The position numbers and the translations under genes were made by a program. A DNA stretch of 64,000 nt from CAUYXS01 sp965248495 (GTDB lineage: Bacteria; Chloroflexota; Dehalococcoidia; Lucifugimonadales; Australimonadaceae), in contig CBDFJL010000003.1 in NCBI GenBank assembly GCA_965248495.1, positions 1,364,001-1,428,000 of the forward strand, read 5' to 3'. The notes under the pieces are model-generated. The model saw nothing but the letters and a program-made list of their open reading frames with translations, did not search any database and was not told the origin of the DNA. Shown here one piece after another: positions 1 through 8,649 of this stretch. Position 1 is the stretch's first letter. Every line of letters starts with the position of its first letter.

Positions 1-337
1 GCACGGGATCAACATCATGGGCTTCGTCAAGGAGTACAACTCCCGCACCGCGACCCAGTCGGGGACCATCATCCCCGTGGAGATCACGGTGTTCGAGGAC
101 ACCTCCTTCACCTTCATCACCAAGACCCCGCCCGCTTCCGAGCTGCTGCGCAAGGCCGCTGGTACCTCGAAGGGCAGCGCATCGGCGCGCGCCGAGAAGG
201 TCGGCACCATCTCCCGCGCCGCCCTGCGCGAGATCGCCGAGGCCAAGCAGAAGGACCTGAGCGCCGCGACTGTCGAGGCGGCGATGAAGGTCATTGAGGG
301 CACCGCGCGGAGCATGGGAGTGGACGTCGAGGGGTAG
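1..337 (+). CDS. rplK: 50S ribosomal protein L11, C-terminal part (5' truncated by window edge)
   Basis: This is the C-terminal two thirds or so of ribosomal protein L11, which binds 23S rRNA at the GTPase-associated centre. The reading frame is open from base 2 (HGINIMGFVKEYN...) with no start inside the window, so the gene begins upstream. The linker and RNA-binding domain are recognisable: IPVEITVFEDTSFTF, then TKTPPASELLRKAAG, and a C-terminal helix ending in a TARSMGVDVEG-type tail. It is followed by rplA 54 bases later, the usual rplK-rplA order. Identity is secure; only the 5' end is missing. Confidence 0.97.
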   Translation, partial: HGINIMGFVKEYNSRTATQSGTIIPVEITVFEDTSFTFITKTPPASELLRKAAGTSKGSASARAEKVGTISRAALREIAEAKQKDLSAATVEAAMKVIEGTARSMGVDVEG

Positions 338-375
338 CCCCCTTCGACCTTCGGCGGAGCTCAGGACAGGCTTCC
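338..375. repeat. Interspersed repeat of the 'CCTTCG...CTCAGGACAGGCT' type between rplK and rplA
   Basis: The rplK-rplA spacer contains CCTTCGACC, then GGCGGAGCTCAGGACAGGCTT. Related cores occur at 40428-40458 and 52428-52455, all outside genes. Such short dispersed elements with the CTTCG/CTCAGGAC core are common in Chloroflexota genomes (recalled, not searched). It sits inside a ribosomal protein operon without breaking a gene. Confidence 0.5.
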
Positions 376-391
376 GCATCTAGGAGAACCG

Positions 392-1105
392 ATGGCCAAG
401 CACGGAAAGCGATACGTCGAGTCGGCAGGGTTGGTCGAGGACCAGCGCACCTACTCGCCCGCGGAGGCGATCGCGCTCGCCAAGAGTGGAGCCAACGCTA
501 AGTTCGACGAAAGCGTGGAGTTTCACCTGCGGACCAACGCCGACCCGCGTCACGCCGACCAGCAGCTGCGGGGCATCGCCGTGCTGCCGCATGGCAGTGG
601 GCGCCCCGTGCGTGTCGCCGTGTTCGCCCAGGCGGACGGTGCGCGTGCTGCAACCGAGGCGGGCGCGGAGGTAGTCGGCGACGACGACCTGATCGCGCGC
701 GTCGAGGGAGGCTTCACCGACTTCGACGTGGCCATCGCGACGCCGGACATGATGGGCAAGATCGGGAAGCTCGGGCGCGTCCTCGGGCGCAAGGGCTTGA
801 TGCCCAACCCGCGGACCAACACCGTCGTGCAGCCGCACGACATCGGGACAGCCGTGACCGAGGCCAAGAAGGGCCGCGTGGAGCTGCGCATGGACCGCAC
901 CGCGATCATCCACTCGGCAATCGGCAAGGCGAGCTTCGACGAGGCCCATCTGGTGGCCAACCTCACCTCGGTCATCGACACTATCAACCGGCTGAAGCCC
1001 GCGGGCGTCAAAGGCCCACTCGCCAAGACCGCCTACCTGACGACGACCATGGGGCCGGGCGTGCAGCTGGACCTGGCCGAGACCATGTCCCTACGGGCCG
1101 AGTAG
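392..1105 (+). CDS. rplA: 50S ribosomal protein L1
   Basis: Full-length L1 (237 aa), component of the mobile L1 stalk of the large subunit and, in other bacteria, translational repressor of its own operon. The start AKHGKRYVES and the central signature KIGKLGRVLGRKGLMPNPR are typical, as is the C-terminal TTTMGPGVQLDL. The ATG at 392 has AGGAGA upstream. It lies 54 bases after rplK and before the L10 leader. Confidence 0.98.
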   Translation: MAKHGKRYVESAGLVEDQRTYSPAEAIALAKSGANAKFDESVEFHLRTNADPRHADQQLRGIAVLPHGSGRPVRVAVFAQADGARAATEAGAEVVGDDDLIARVEGGFTDFDVAIATPDMMGKIGKLGRVLGRKGLMPNPRTNTVVQPHDIGTAVTEAKKGRVELRMDRTAIIHSAIGKASFDEAHLVANLTSVIDTINRLKPAGVKGPLAKTAYLTTTMGPGVQLDLAETMSLRAE

Positions 1106-1189
1106 CAGGCAGCCAAGTCTGCGGGATTGACGCCGTGGGCCGGTTGCCCGAAACTTGACGTTCAAATAGAGCGTGACCGAAGACAGCGG

Positions 1190-1300
1190 GTCCCCGAGTG
1201 CTCGGGGTTAAGCCTGGAAGGGCCCGCCGAGGAAGCGCAGGTCGGTGAGCAGCTCACCGACATCTGCGATTGCCCGCGTCTTCGGACCGGGCCTTTTTAT
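1190..1300 (+). ncRNA. Ribosomal protein L10 leader / attenuator upstream of rplJ
   Basis: The 262-base gap between rplA and rplJ holds no gene but has strong RNA structure. A hairpin GTCGGTGA-loop-TCACCGAC spans about 1241-1261 and is extended by GCAG/CTGC. An outer helix pairs AAGGGCCCG (1218-1226) with CGGGCCTTT (1288-1296), which runs directly into TTTTTAT. This matches the position and style of L10 leaders, where L10 or L10(L12)4 binds the leader to regulate rplJL. The exact boundaries and the kink-turn were not modelled. Confidence 0.7.
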
Positions 1301-1367
1301 TGGCTGCCGCCAACGTGAGCCGTCTGACCGACGGCCGCACCAGAGTGGCGCCGTAGAGGTGTAGAAA

Positions 1368-1895
1368 GTGGCGACAGAGGCAAAAGTACGGGACGTCGCG
1401 GCGCTGGCTGAGCTGTTCGGCAAAGCGAAGGTCATGATCGCGACCGACTTCAGCGGCCTCTCCGTGAACCAGATGACCGACCTGCGGCGCCGCCTTAGGG
1501 AGCAGGGCGCCGAGTTCCGCGTCGTCAAGAACCGCCTCGCGCTGCGAGCCGCCGAGGGGGCGGGCTCGGCGCTGGTGCCGGGGCTGCTGGTCGGTGTGAC
1601 CGGGATCGCCTTCAGCTACGACGACCCCGTCACCGTCGCGAAGATACTGGACGATTACGTGAAGGAGACCCGTTCGCCGTTGAAGGTGCGCGATGGCATC
1701 GTGGACGGCGAACTCTACAGCGCAGCGCAGGTAACCGCGCTGGCGAGCGTGCCGCCGAGGGACGTCCTCCTTGGCCGTCTCGTTAGCCACCTGAACTCGC
1801 CCATCATGCGGCTGGTCTGGGCGCTCAACGGCAGCCTACAAGGACTGGCGACGGTACTCCAGAGGCGGGCCGAGCAGTTGGACTCGGCCGGTTAG
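1368..1895 (+). CDS. rplJ: 50S ribosomal protein L10
   Basis: L10 (175 aa) anchors the L7/L12 dimers to the ribosomal stalk. The N-terminal region contains the typical ATDFSGLSVNQMTDLRR and VVKNRLALRA, and the C-terminal helix binds L12. It starts with GTG at 1368. It is preceded by the L10 leader and followed 67 bases later by rplL. Confidence 0.97.
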   Translation: MATEAKVRDVAALAELFGKAKVMIATDFSGLSVNQMTDLRRRLREQGAEFRVVKNRLALRAAEGAGSALVPGLLVGVTGIAFSYDDPVTVAKILDDYVKETRSPLKVRDGIVDGELYSAAQVTALASVPPRDVLLGRLVSHLNSPIMRLVWALNGSLQGLATVLQRRAEQLDSAG

Positions 1896-1962
1896 CGCCT
1901 CGGCCTGTTAGCAATCGTACACGCGGCCGCGGGCCGCTAGAGAAAAATCAGGAGCACGAGCA

Positions 1963-2346
1963 ATGGCAACCAAAGATGAGCTGATGGAGGGTATCAAAGG
2001 CCTCTCCGTGGTGGAGCTGAACGAGCTGGTCAAGGCCCTCGAAGAGGAGTTCGGCGTGAGCGCGGCCGCCCCCATGGCGATGGCCGCGGCCCCTGGTGCC
2101 GGTGCGACGGCCGCCGCCGGAGGTGACGAGGAGCCGACCGAGTTCACCGTCCTCCTCAAGGAGTTCGGCGCGAACAAGATCAACGTCATCAAGGCAGTTC
2201 GTGAAGTCACGAACCTCGGTCTGCGCGAGGCGAAGGATCTCGTGGAGGCGGCCCCGACCAACGTGAAGGAGGGCATCGCCAAGGAGGAGGCCGACTCCAT
2301 CAAGGCGAAGCTCGAAGAGGCGGGCGCGACCGTCGCCTTCGCGTAG
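1963..2346 (+). CDS. rplL: 50S ribosomal protein L7/L12
   Basis: L7/L12 (127 aa), the stalk protein that recruits translation GTPases. An N-terminal dimerisation helix (LSVVELNELVKALEEEFGV) is followed by an Ala/Gly-rich hinge and a C-terminal domain with EFTVLLKEFGANKINVIKAV and GLREAKDLVEAAP. The ATG at 1963 is preceded by AGGAGCACGAGC. It is the last gene of the cluster; rpoB, often next in bacteria, does not follow. Confidence 0.98.
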   Translation: MATKDELMEGIKGLSVVELNELVKALEEEFGVSAAAPMAMAAAPGAGATAAAGGDEEPTEFTVLLKEFGANKINVIKAVREVTNLGLREAKDLVEAAPTNVKEGIAKEEADSIKAKLEEAGATVAFA

Positions 2347-2372
2347 ACCGCAGCGCTTTCCCGACGAAGATC

Positions 2373-2405
2373 AAGGGGCAGTCCTCCATCAGGGGGCTGC
2401 CCCTT
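2373..2405 (+). terminator. Stem-loop terminator after rplL
   Basis: A 9-bp perfect stem, AAGGGGCAG / CTGCCCCTT, has a 15-base loop and starts 27 bases after the rplL stop. There is only a short T stretch, so termination may be partial. Confidence 0.6.
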
Positions 2406-2503
2406 CGTGCACCCCCGGGTTACCCCCGCGGGTTGCCGATGGTAGGCTACCGCCCGGTCAGCAGAGTGGCTCAGCACGAACGGGAACGGCACGGGAGAGG
2501 CTC

Positions 2504-3958
2504 ATGCGCAGCGACGGCCTGACCCCCGAAAAGCAGGTCATCTTCGACTACGTCGACGCGAACGCCGATGCCCTTGCGCTGCTTGGCGACAACATCTACT
2601 ACTTCGGCGAGCTCGGCATGCAGGAGTACGAGTCGGCAGGGCTCATGACCGAGGTACTCGAGGAGCACGGCTTCGAGGTCGCTCGCGGCATCTCGGGCAT
2701 GCCGACCGCGTTCCTCGCCACATACGGCACTGGCAAGCCGGTCATCGCCATCCACACGGAGTACGACGCCAACCCGGACAACTCCCAGGTGCCTGGCGTG
2801 GCCGAGCACCGCCCCATCATCGAGGGCGCGCCGGGTCACTGCGAAGGCCACAACGTCAACGCCGCCGTCATGGTCGCCACTGGCCTTGCGGTCAAGAAGG
2901 CGATGGACGAATTCGGACTCCGCGGCACCATCAAGCTCTTCGGCTCACCCGGCGAGGAGCAGATCATCAGCCGCCCCTACTTCGTCCGCGACGGCCACTT
3001 CGCCGACGTCGACCTGGCGTTCCACGACCACATCCACCGGGAGTTCAAGGCCGAGTACGGGCTGATGCAGTTCTCCGTCATATCGGTCGAGTTCACCTTC
3101 CGCGGCGAGACGGCTCATGGCGCCTACCCCTGGCGGGGACGCGACGCGCTGGACGCCGTGATGATGATGGACGCGGGCATGGCGCAGTTCCGCGGCCATA
3201 TGGAGACAACCATGCGGGCAGGGCGCGTCGTGACCGATGGTGGGGAGCAGCCCAACGTCATCCCGGCCCACGCCAGCATCTGGTGGTACCTCCGTGGGGC
3301 GACCGCCGCGCAGTCCACGAAGCTGCTGGAGCAGGCGCGCAGGTGTGCGGAGGCGGCCGCCCTTGCCACCAACACCACCCACGAGGAGCGGCTGCTGGCG
3401 GCGTCTTGGCCCGTGCGCGGCAACCAGACCCTGGCCGAGGTCACCCAGCGAAACGTCGAGCTGGTCGGCGTGCCCGAGTGGACGGGCGAGGAGCAGGAGC
3501 TGGCCCGCGAGCTGCAGCGCAAGGCCAACGTGGACGTCGAGGGCCTGAAGACGGAGCTCGTGCCGATGCTGGGGCCGACCGCCCAGCTCCCGTCCGGCAA
3601 CGACTGCGGAGACATCTCATGGGTCGTGCCGATGACGCGGCTCTCGTTCCCGTCCAACATCCCCAATGTCGGCTATCACCACTGGGCGGCTGGAGTCGCA
3701 CTGGCGACGTCCATCGCGCACAAGGGCGCGGTCGCCGGCACGAAGGCCCTCGCCGCCTCGGTGCTCGACTTCCTCGAGCAGCCCGAGCTGGTCGCCGAAG
3801 CGCAGCGAACCTTCGCGCAGGAGACAGCCGGCGTGACGTACGCGCCCATCATTCCGCTGCACCAGGACCCGCCAATCGACCGCAACGTCGGCGCGATGGA
3901 GCACTGGCGGCCGCTCCAACGCGAGCACTACCTGTCCAGCAAGCCCGCCTTCACCTAG
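2504..3958 (+). CDS. M20 family amidohydrolase, AbgB-like (aminobenzoyl-glutamate utilisation protein B type)
   Basis: A 484-aa metal-dependent amidohydrolase of the M20D type that hydrolyses N-acyl or aminobenzoyl amino acids. The metal-site segment TEYDANP ... GHCEGHN lies near residues 85-125, a catalytic GSPGEEQI segment follows, and the dimerisation ('lid') domain carries RGETAHGAYPWRG. The C-terminal LPSGNDCGDISWVVP, with a His-rich GYHHWAAG, is characteristic of AbgB rather than AbgA. The ATG at 2504 has GGGAGAGG upstream. A second M20 gene lies at 4943, separated by radC. The exact substrate is unknown. Confidence 0.85.
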   Translation: MRSDGLTPEKQVIFDYVDANADALALLGDNIYYFGELGMQEYESAGLMTEVLEEHGFEVARGISGMPTAFLATYGTGKPVIAIHTEYDANPDNSQVPGVAEHRPIIEGAPGHCEGHNVNAAVMVATGLAVKKAMDEFGLRGTIKLFGSPGEEQIISRPYFVRDGHFADVDLAFHDHIHREFKAEYGLMQFSVISVEFTFRGETAHGAYPWRGRDALDAVMMMDAGMAQFRGHMETTMRAGRVVTDGGEQPNVIPAHASIWWYLRGATAAQSTKLLEQARRCAEAAALATNTTHEERLLAASWPVRGNQTLAEVTQRNVELVGVPEWTGEEQELARELQRKANVDVEGLKTELVPMLGPTAQLPSGNDCGDISWVVPMTRLSFPSNIPNVGYHHWAAGVALATSIAHKGAVAGTKALAASVLDFLEQPELVAEAQRTFAQETAGVTYAPIIPLHQDPPIDRNVGAMEHWRPLQREHYLSSKPAFT

Positions 3959-4119
3959 CCGCGCGTGCCGCTCAGGCGGTTCTTACGCACTTCACACGCT
4001 TTGCTTACGTTGCGCTGGTAGCGGTGCGACATCCCGGCCATGACAGGCGTGAGGCGGGCCCTCATCATTGCGCATTGAGCCCAGTCCTTGGGGGCCCAAT
4101 CCTTGGCTGAGGTCCTGGC

Positions 4120-4830
4120 ATGGCGACACGCCTGCGCGAGCTCGAATACCGGCTCATGATTCGCGACCTTCCAACCGGCGAGCGCCCCCGCGAACGGTTG
4201 AGGGACAGCGGCGCGGCCTCGCTCTCCAACGCGGAGCTTCTCGCCATCCTCATGCGCACAGGGACAAGCGCCGAGAGCGTGCTGGACCAGGCGACGCGCC
4301 TCCTGGCGGACTTCGGCGGGTTGGACGGATTGGCGCGCGCCAGCTACGGCGAGCTCTGCCAGGTCCATGGCTTCGGTGAAGCGAAGTCGGCTCAGCTGCT
4401 GGCCGCCGTCGAGGTGGGGAGGCGGCTCGCCGGCCCGCGAAGTCCCGAGCGGCCTGCCATTCGTACGCCGCGAGACATTGCCGACCTGCTGCTTGCCGAG
4501 ATGGCGCTCCTCGACCAGGAGCACTTCCGGGTGGTGGTGCTGAACACCAAGAACCAGGTCATGGGCTCGCAGACGGTGTTCATCGGCACTGTGAACGCCA
4601 CGACTATCCGCACTGCCGAGGTCTTTCGGGACGCCGTCCGGCGCAACTGCCCGGCCGTGGTCGTCGCGCACAACCACCCCTCCGGCGACCCGACACCGAG
4701 CGCCGAGGACATCGCCGTCACGCGGGAGCTGGTCGCGGCAGGCAAAGCGCTGGAGATCGAGGTGCTGGACCACGTCGTCATTGGCCGTCACGGGTTCGTC
4801 AGCCTGAAGGAGCGGGGGCTCGGGTTCTAG
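4120..4830 (+). CDS. radC: RadC family JAMM-motif protein
   Basis: A 236-aa RadC-type protein. An N-terminal UPF0758/helix-hairpin-helix region (RPRERLRDSGAASLSNAELL, then VHGFGEAKSAQLLA) precedes a C-terminal MPN/JAMM domain. The metalloprotease-like motif is complete: His184, His186 and Asp197 in HNHPSGDPTPSAED. The historical link to DNA repair is not well supported in model bacteria, so the role is uncertain. It stands alone on the plus strand between two M20 genes. Confidence 0.93.
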   Translation: MATRLRELEYRLMIRDLPTGERPRERLRDSGAASLSNAELLAILMRTGTSAESVLDQATRLLADFGGLDGLARASYGELCQVHGFGEAKSAQLLAAVEVGRRLAGPRSPERPAIRTPRDIADLLLAEMALLDQEHFRVVVLNTKNQVMGSQTVFIGTVNATTIRTAEVFRDAVRRNCPAVVVAHNHPSGDPTPSAEDIAVTRELVAAGKALEIEVLDHVVIGRHGFVSLKERGLGF

Positions 4831-4942
4831 CGGCGCGCCCCAACCGGCGCTGGGGCGTGGCCCGTGCCCACCGTGCGCGCGCGGGCTTGTCGCTGGCGCA
4901 GGGGAGGGCATAGGCTCTCGGAAGCCGACGCAGGGAGGACCC

Positions 4943-6106
4943 ATGGACGCCAAGGACGGTGTACGCGAGCGATTGAATGCGGCGCGGGCGGGGCTCGTTG
5001 AGCTGAGCCGCCGTATTCACGCGACCCCGGAGATCGCCTACGAGGAGGAGAAGGCATCCGTCTGGCTCTGCGAGGCGCTGGACGCCGCGGGCTTCGCCGT
5101 CGAGCGGGGCGTTGCTGGACTACCGACCGCCTTCAAAGCGACCTATGGCTCTGGCCCGCTGAACATCGGCATCTGCTCCGAGTACGACGCCCTGCCGGGC
5201 GTCGGCCACGCATGCGGCCACAACATCATCGCGACGGCGGGGATCGGCGCGGCCATTGCCGTGGCCCAATTCGCCGATGACCTTGGGCTCACCATCACCG
5301 TGATGGGCACGCCGGCCGAGGAGTACATCAAGTCGGGGGGCAAGATCACCATGCTGGAACGGGGTGCGTTCGATGGGCTGAACGCCGCCATCATGGTCCA
5401 CCCCATGCCGGAGGACGTGGTGGCGGTGCCGCTGATCGCCGCCGCCGGCTTCGAGGTGCGCTACCACGGCAAGTCCGCTCATGCCTCCGCGGCCCCCGAC
5501 CAGGGGATCAACGCCGGCGACGCCATGACGATAGCCCAGGCCGCCATTGGGCTGATGCGGCCGACGCTGCGACCGACAGACCGTGTCCACGGCATCGTCA
5601 CCAAAGGCGGCGACGCCTTCAACATCATCCCGGAGCTGGTCACCGGCGACTTCGGCGTCCGCGCCACGACGCTGGCCGACCTCGACTCCGTCTACCAGAA
5701 AGTCTTGCGCTGCTTCGAGGCGGGCGCGGTGGCCACCGGGGCAAGGCTGGAGATCGACGGCGGGGCCAAGCCGTTCGCCCATATGGTCCACGACGCGGAG
5801 CTGGCGGAGCTCTACGGCCGAAACCTTGCCGATTCCGGCCGAACCTTCATCACCGAGGAGGAGGCATGGCGCAGGCCGGCGTCCAGCGATATGGGGAACG
5901 TCTCGTTGGAGCTGCCGTCCATGCATCCCGGCATCAGGATCGACACCAAGGGTGCGGTCAACCACCAACCCGAGTTCACCGCCGCCTGCGCCACCGAATC
6001 GGCCGACCAGGCGGTGTACGACGGCGCGCTCGGGCTCGCGCTCACCGCCGTGGACATGGCCACGATACCGAGCCTGCGCGGGCGGCTGATGGCGAGCCGC
6101 AAGTAG
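4943..6106 (+). CDS. M20 family amidohydrolase (AbgA / ACY1L2-like)
   Basis: A 387-aa M20 metallo-amidohydrolase. The metal-binding segment CSEYDALPGVGHACGHN sits around residues 78-94, followed by VMGTPAEEYIKSGGK with the catalytic Glu pair. The lid domain has KSAHASAAPDQGINAGDA, and the C-terminal SSDMGNVSLELPSMHPGI completes the fold. The closest family type is PM20D2/AbgA-like, acting on acylated or dipeptide-like substrates. An AGGGAGGACCC Shine-Dalgarno region precedes ATG 4943. It is followed 144 bases later by sodB. Confidence 0.88.
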   Translation: MDAKDGVRERLNAARAGLVELSRRIHATPEIAYEEEKASVWLCEALDAAGFAVERGVAGLPTAFKATYGSGPLNIGICSEYDALPGVGHACGHNIIATAGIGAAIAVAQFADDLGLTITVMGTPAEEYIKSGGKITMLERGAFDGLNAAIMVHPMPEDVVAVPLIAAAGFEVRYHGKSAHASAAPDQGINAGDAMTIAQAAIGLMRPTLRPTDRVHGIVTKGGDAFNIIPELVTGDFGVRATTLADLDSVYQKVLRCFEAGAVATGARLEIDGGAKPFAHMVHDAELAELYGRNLADSGRTFITEEEAWRRPASSDMGNVSLELPSMHPGIRIDTKGAVNHQPEFTAACATESADQAVYDGALGLALTAVDMATIPSLRGRLMASRK

Positions 6107-6250
6107 GGGCCCTCGCACAGGCGCGCTCCTTGACGCCCGCACCCGTGGTGATACCCTACCGACCGCCCGCGAGGACGAGCGCGGCACCGGTTCCGAAAGC
6201 CCGCCTCGCCTCGCGACCAAGCCCGCCTAGAGACTCAGAAGGAGACACCC

Positions 6251-6835
6251 GTGAAGCACGAGCTACCGCCACTGCCGTACGCAATGGACGCCCTCCAGCC
6301 GCACATATCGAACGAGACGCTCGATTTCCACTACGGCAAGCACCACCAGGCCTACGTCAACAACCTGAACAACCTCATCGAGGGAACGGAGTTCGCCGAC
6401 TCCTCGCTGGAAGACATCATCGCGAAGGCCCCGGCGGGTCCGATATTCAACAACGCCGCCCAGGTGTGGAACCACACGTGTTACTGGAACAGCATGAGCC
6501 CCAACGGCGGCGGAGAGCCGTCCGGCGCACTGGCTGACGCCATCAACAAGGCGTTCGGCTCTTTCGACGAGTTCAAGACGCAGTTCTCCGCCCGCGCGGC
6601 TGGAAACTTCGGATCCGGCTGGACCTGGCTGGTAAAGAACGCCGACGGCTCGGTGGAGATCGTCAACACGAGCGGCGCGGGCAACCCAATGACCGACGGC
6701 AAGGCGCCGATCCTGACATGCGACGTCTGGGAGCACGCCTACTACATCGACTACCGCAATGCCCGGCCCGCGTACGTCGCGGCCTGGTGGAACCTCGTGA
6801 ATTGGGAGTCCGCCGCAGCGGCACTGGCCGGCTAA
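6251..6835 (+). CDS. sodB: Superoxide dismutase, Fe type
   Basis: A 194-aa Fe/Mn-family superoxide dismutase that converts superoxide to hydrogen peroxide and oxygen. Metal ligands lie in LDFHYGKHHQAYVNN, AAQVWNHTCYW, and DVWEHAYYIDY. The Gln of AAQVWNH, together with SGAGNP where Mn enzymes usually have GNQD-type residues, favours iron; a cambialistic enzyme cannot be excluded. No signal peptide is visible, so it is cytoplasmic. The start is GTG at 6251 (VKHELPPL...), with AGAAGGAGAC upstream. A 14-bp hairpin terminator follows. Confidence 0.96.
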   Translation: MKHELPPLPYAMDALQPHISNETLDFHYGKHHQAYVNNLNNLIEGTEFADSSLEDIIAKAPAGPIFNNAAQVWNHTCYWNSMSPNGGGEPSGALADAINKAFGSFDEFKTQFSARAAGNFGSGWTWLVKNADGSVEIVNTSGAGNPMTDGKAPILTCDVWEHAYYIDYRNARPAYVAAWWNLVNWESAAAALAG

Positions 6836-6856
6836 CCGGCAGAAGTTACCGAGACC

Positions 6857-6888
6857 AAAAGGGGCAGCGCCTAAGCGCTGCCCCTTTT
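6857..6888. terminator. Bidirectional terminator between sodB and hemL
   Basis: A perfect 14-bp inverted repeat, AAAAGGGGCAGCGC / GCGCTGCCCCTTTT, with a CTAA loop lies between the convergent sodB (plus) and hemL (minus) stops. It has A and T runs on the two sides, so it can work in both directions. Confidence 0.93.
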
Positions 6889-6920
6889 ATTGTCTGGTCG
6901 CCAAGACGATGATCTTGGCG

Positions 6921-8207
6921 CTACGACAGCGTGGCTAGCGCGGCCTGGGACTGCTCGCTTGCGAAGGCCAGGTCCTCGGCCGTGTGGGCCAGCGAGACGA
7001 AGGCCGACTCGAACTGCGACGGCGCCAGGTAGACGCCTCGGTCCAGCATGGCGTGAAAGAAGTTAGCGTAGGCGGTCGTGTCCGCGTCGGCCACCTCGGT
7101 CCAAGTCGTCACCGGCCCCTCGCAGAAGAACGCCGTGAGCATGGAGCCGACGCGGTTGACGGCCATCGGCACCCCCGCTTCGCTCGCCCCGGCAAGCAGG
7201 CTGGCCTCGACGGTAGCGCCGAGGCCCTCCAGCGTCTCATAGGTTCCCGGCTGCGCCAGCGCGTCAAGGCAGGCGATGCCGGCTGCGACAGCGAGCGGGT
7301 TGCCGGACAACGTGCCCGCCTGGTAGGCGCCGCCCAGAGGCGAGACCATGCGCATGGCGTCGGCCCTGCCTCCGTACGCCCCCACCGGCAGCCCGCCGCC
7401 GATGACCTTGCCGAGGCACGTCAGGTCCGGCCGGACGCCGTACCGGGCCTGCGCTCCGCCGTACGCGACGCGAAACCCGGTGATGACCTCGTCGAAGATC
7501 AGCAGCGCGCTGTGCTCGTCGGCCAGCCGTCGCAGGCCCTCGAGAAACCCCGCCGCTGGGGGAACGACGCCCATGTTGCCCGCCGCCGGCTCGACGATGA
7601 TGGCGGCGATGCGGTTCAGGTTCGCTTGCAGCACCGCCTCGACGGTGTCCAGGCGGTTGTACTCGGCCACCAGCGTCTCCGCGGCATAGCCCAGGGGCAC
7701 GCCGGAGCTCGTGGGTACGCCGTGGGTCGCCGCGCCGGAGCCCGCCTTGACCAGCAAACCGTCGGCGTGGCCGTGGTAGCAGCCGTTGAACTTGAGCACC
7801 TTGTCGCGGCCGGTGTAGGCGCGTGCCGTGCGGATGGCGCTCATGGTCGCTTCGGTCCCCGAGCTCACGAGGCGCATCATCTCGATCGACGGCATCGCGG
7901 CGCGGATGCGCTCCGCCAGCTCGACCTCGCCCTCGGTCGGCGCACCGAAGGACGTGCCGTTGGCGGCGGCTTGCTGTACAGCTTCGACGATGGCCGGGTG
8001 GGCATGGCCCAGGATCAGCGGCCCCCACGAGCCGAGGAAATCCAGGTACTCGTTGCCGTCGACGTCCCAGACGCGGGCGCCCTTGCCGCGGGCGATGAAC
8101 GGCGGCGAGCCGCCGACACCGCCGAACGACCGCACCGGCGAGTTGACGCCGCCGGGCATCAGGCCTTGGGCGCGCGCGAAGAGGGCTTCAGAAAGCGTGT
8201 GGTCCAT
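6921..8207 (-). CDS. hemL: Glutamate-1-semialdehyde 2,1-aminomutase
   Basis: PLP enzyme (428 aa) that makes 5-aminolevulinate from glutamate-1-semialdehyde, the second step of the C5 pathway begun by HemA. The N-terminus has the diagnostic LMPGGVNSPVRSFGGVGG. The PLP lysine is Lys267 in CLGKVIGGGLPVGAYGG, with FDEVITGFRVAYGG upstream. It is the last gene of the minus-strand tetrapyrrole operon and starts 3 bases after the unknown gene 8211-8648. The sodB/hemL terminator lies downstream. Confidence 0.98.
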   Translation of the reverse strand: MDHTLSEALFARAQGLMPGGVNSPVRSFGGVGGSPPFIARGKGARVWDVDGNEYLDFLGSWGPLILGHAHPAIVEAVQQAAANGTSFGAPTEGEVELAERIRAAMPSIEMMRLVSSGTEATMSAIRTARAYTGRDKVLKFNGCYHGHADGLLVKAGSGAATHGVPTSSGVPLGYAAETLVAEYNRLDTVEAVLQANLNRIAAIIVEPAAGNMGVVPPAAGFLEGLRRLADEHSALLIFDEVITGFRVAYGGAQARYGVRPDLTCLGKVIGGGLPVGAYGGRADAMRMVSPLGGAYQAGTLSGNPLAVAAGIACLDALAQPGTYETLEGLGATVEASLLAGASEAGVPMAVNRVGSMLTAFFCEGPVTTWTEVADADTTAYANFFHAMLDRGVYLAPSQFESAFVSLAHTAEDLAFASEQSQAALATLS

Positions 8208-8210
8208 GGC

Positions 8211-8648
8211 CTATCCCCACGCGAGAAGGACTTGCAGCGCGACCGGGTCGTTCAGGGTCGCGCGAAACTTGTCGAAGTCGGCGATCAGCGACCAGCGGTT
8301 GCGGTAGATGGCGAGCCGCTCGCGCATCGGCTCGTCCGCCGGCTCGTCCAGGGCGAGGACGCCGCCGTCGGAGAAGCGGTCGAAGGCGCCAGACGGCAGC
8401 ACCCACGCCTCCGCCGGATCGGTGCTGACCACGCCCAGGACGAACAGCGACGGTCGCGGACGCCGTACCCGCGCCTCCAGGGCATTCGGCGTCGGCATTC
8501 GCGCCAGACGCAGCTCGACGAAGTGGCCTTGGTTGACGCGAGCGACGAGGTCCGCGGAGGATTCTGCCAGCGGGGCGAAGAGCTCGGCGCCAAGGCTGGT
8601 CAGCTCGCGCACGACGAGGTGCCAGGCGGGGTCGCGCTCCTTCGCCAA
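8211..8648 (-). CDS. Conserved-position hypothetical protein in tetrapyrrole operon
   Basis: A 145-aa soluble protein that I do not recognise. It is wedged between hemB (1-base gap) and hemL (3-base gap), so it is co-transcribed and probably translationally coupled. It begins MAKERDPAWHLVVREL and contains alternating hydrophobic strands (FVELRLARM, SLFVLGVVS, EAWVLPSG) and a basic C-terminal helix (YRNRWSLIADFDKFRATL). The strand pattern with FVELRL resembles small PD-(D/E)XK-like folds, but I see no complete motif. No signal peptide, membrane segment or Cys-based cofactor site is visible. Confidence 0.8.
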   Translation of the reverse strand: MAKERDPAWHLVVRELTSLGAELFAPLAESSADLVARVNQGHFVELRLARMPTPNALEARVRRPRPSLFVLGVVSTDPAEAWVLPSGAFDRFSDGGVLALDEPADEPMRERLAIYRNRWSLIADFDKFRATLNDPVALQVLLAWG

Positions 8649-8649
8649 T

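Noticed and set aside
1127..1318. 63-codon open frame before rplJ
   Set aside because: It lies in the structured L10 leader and encodes no recognisable protein.
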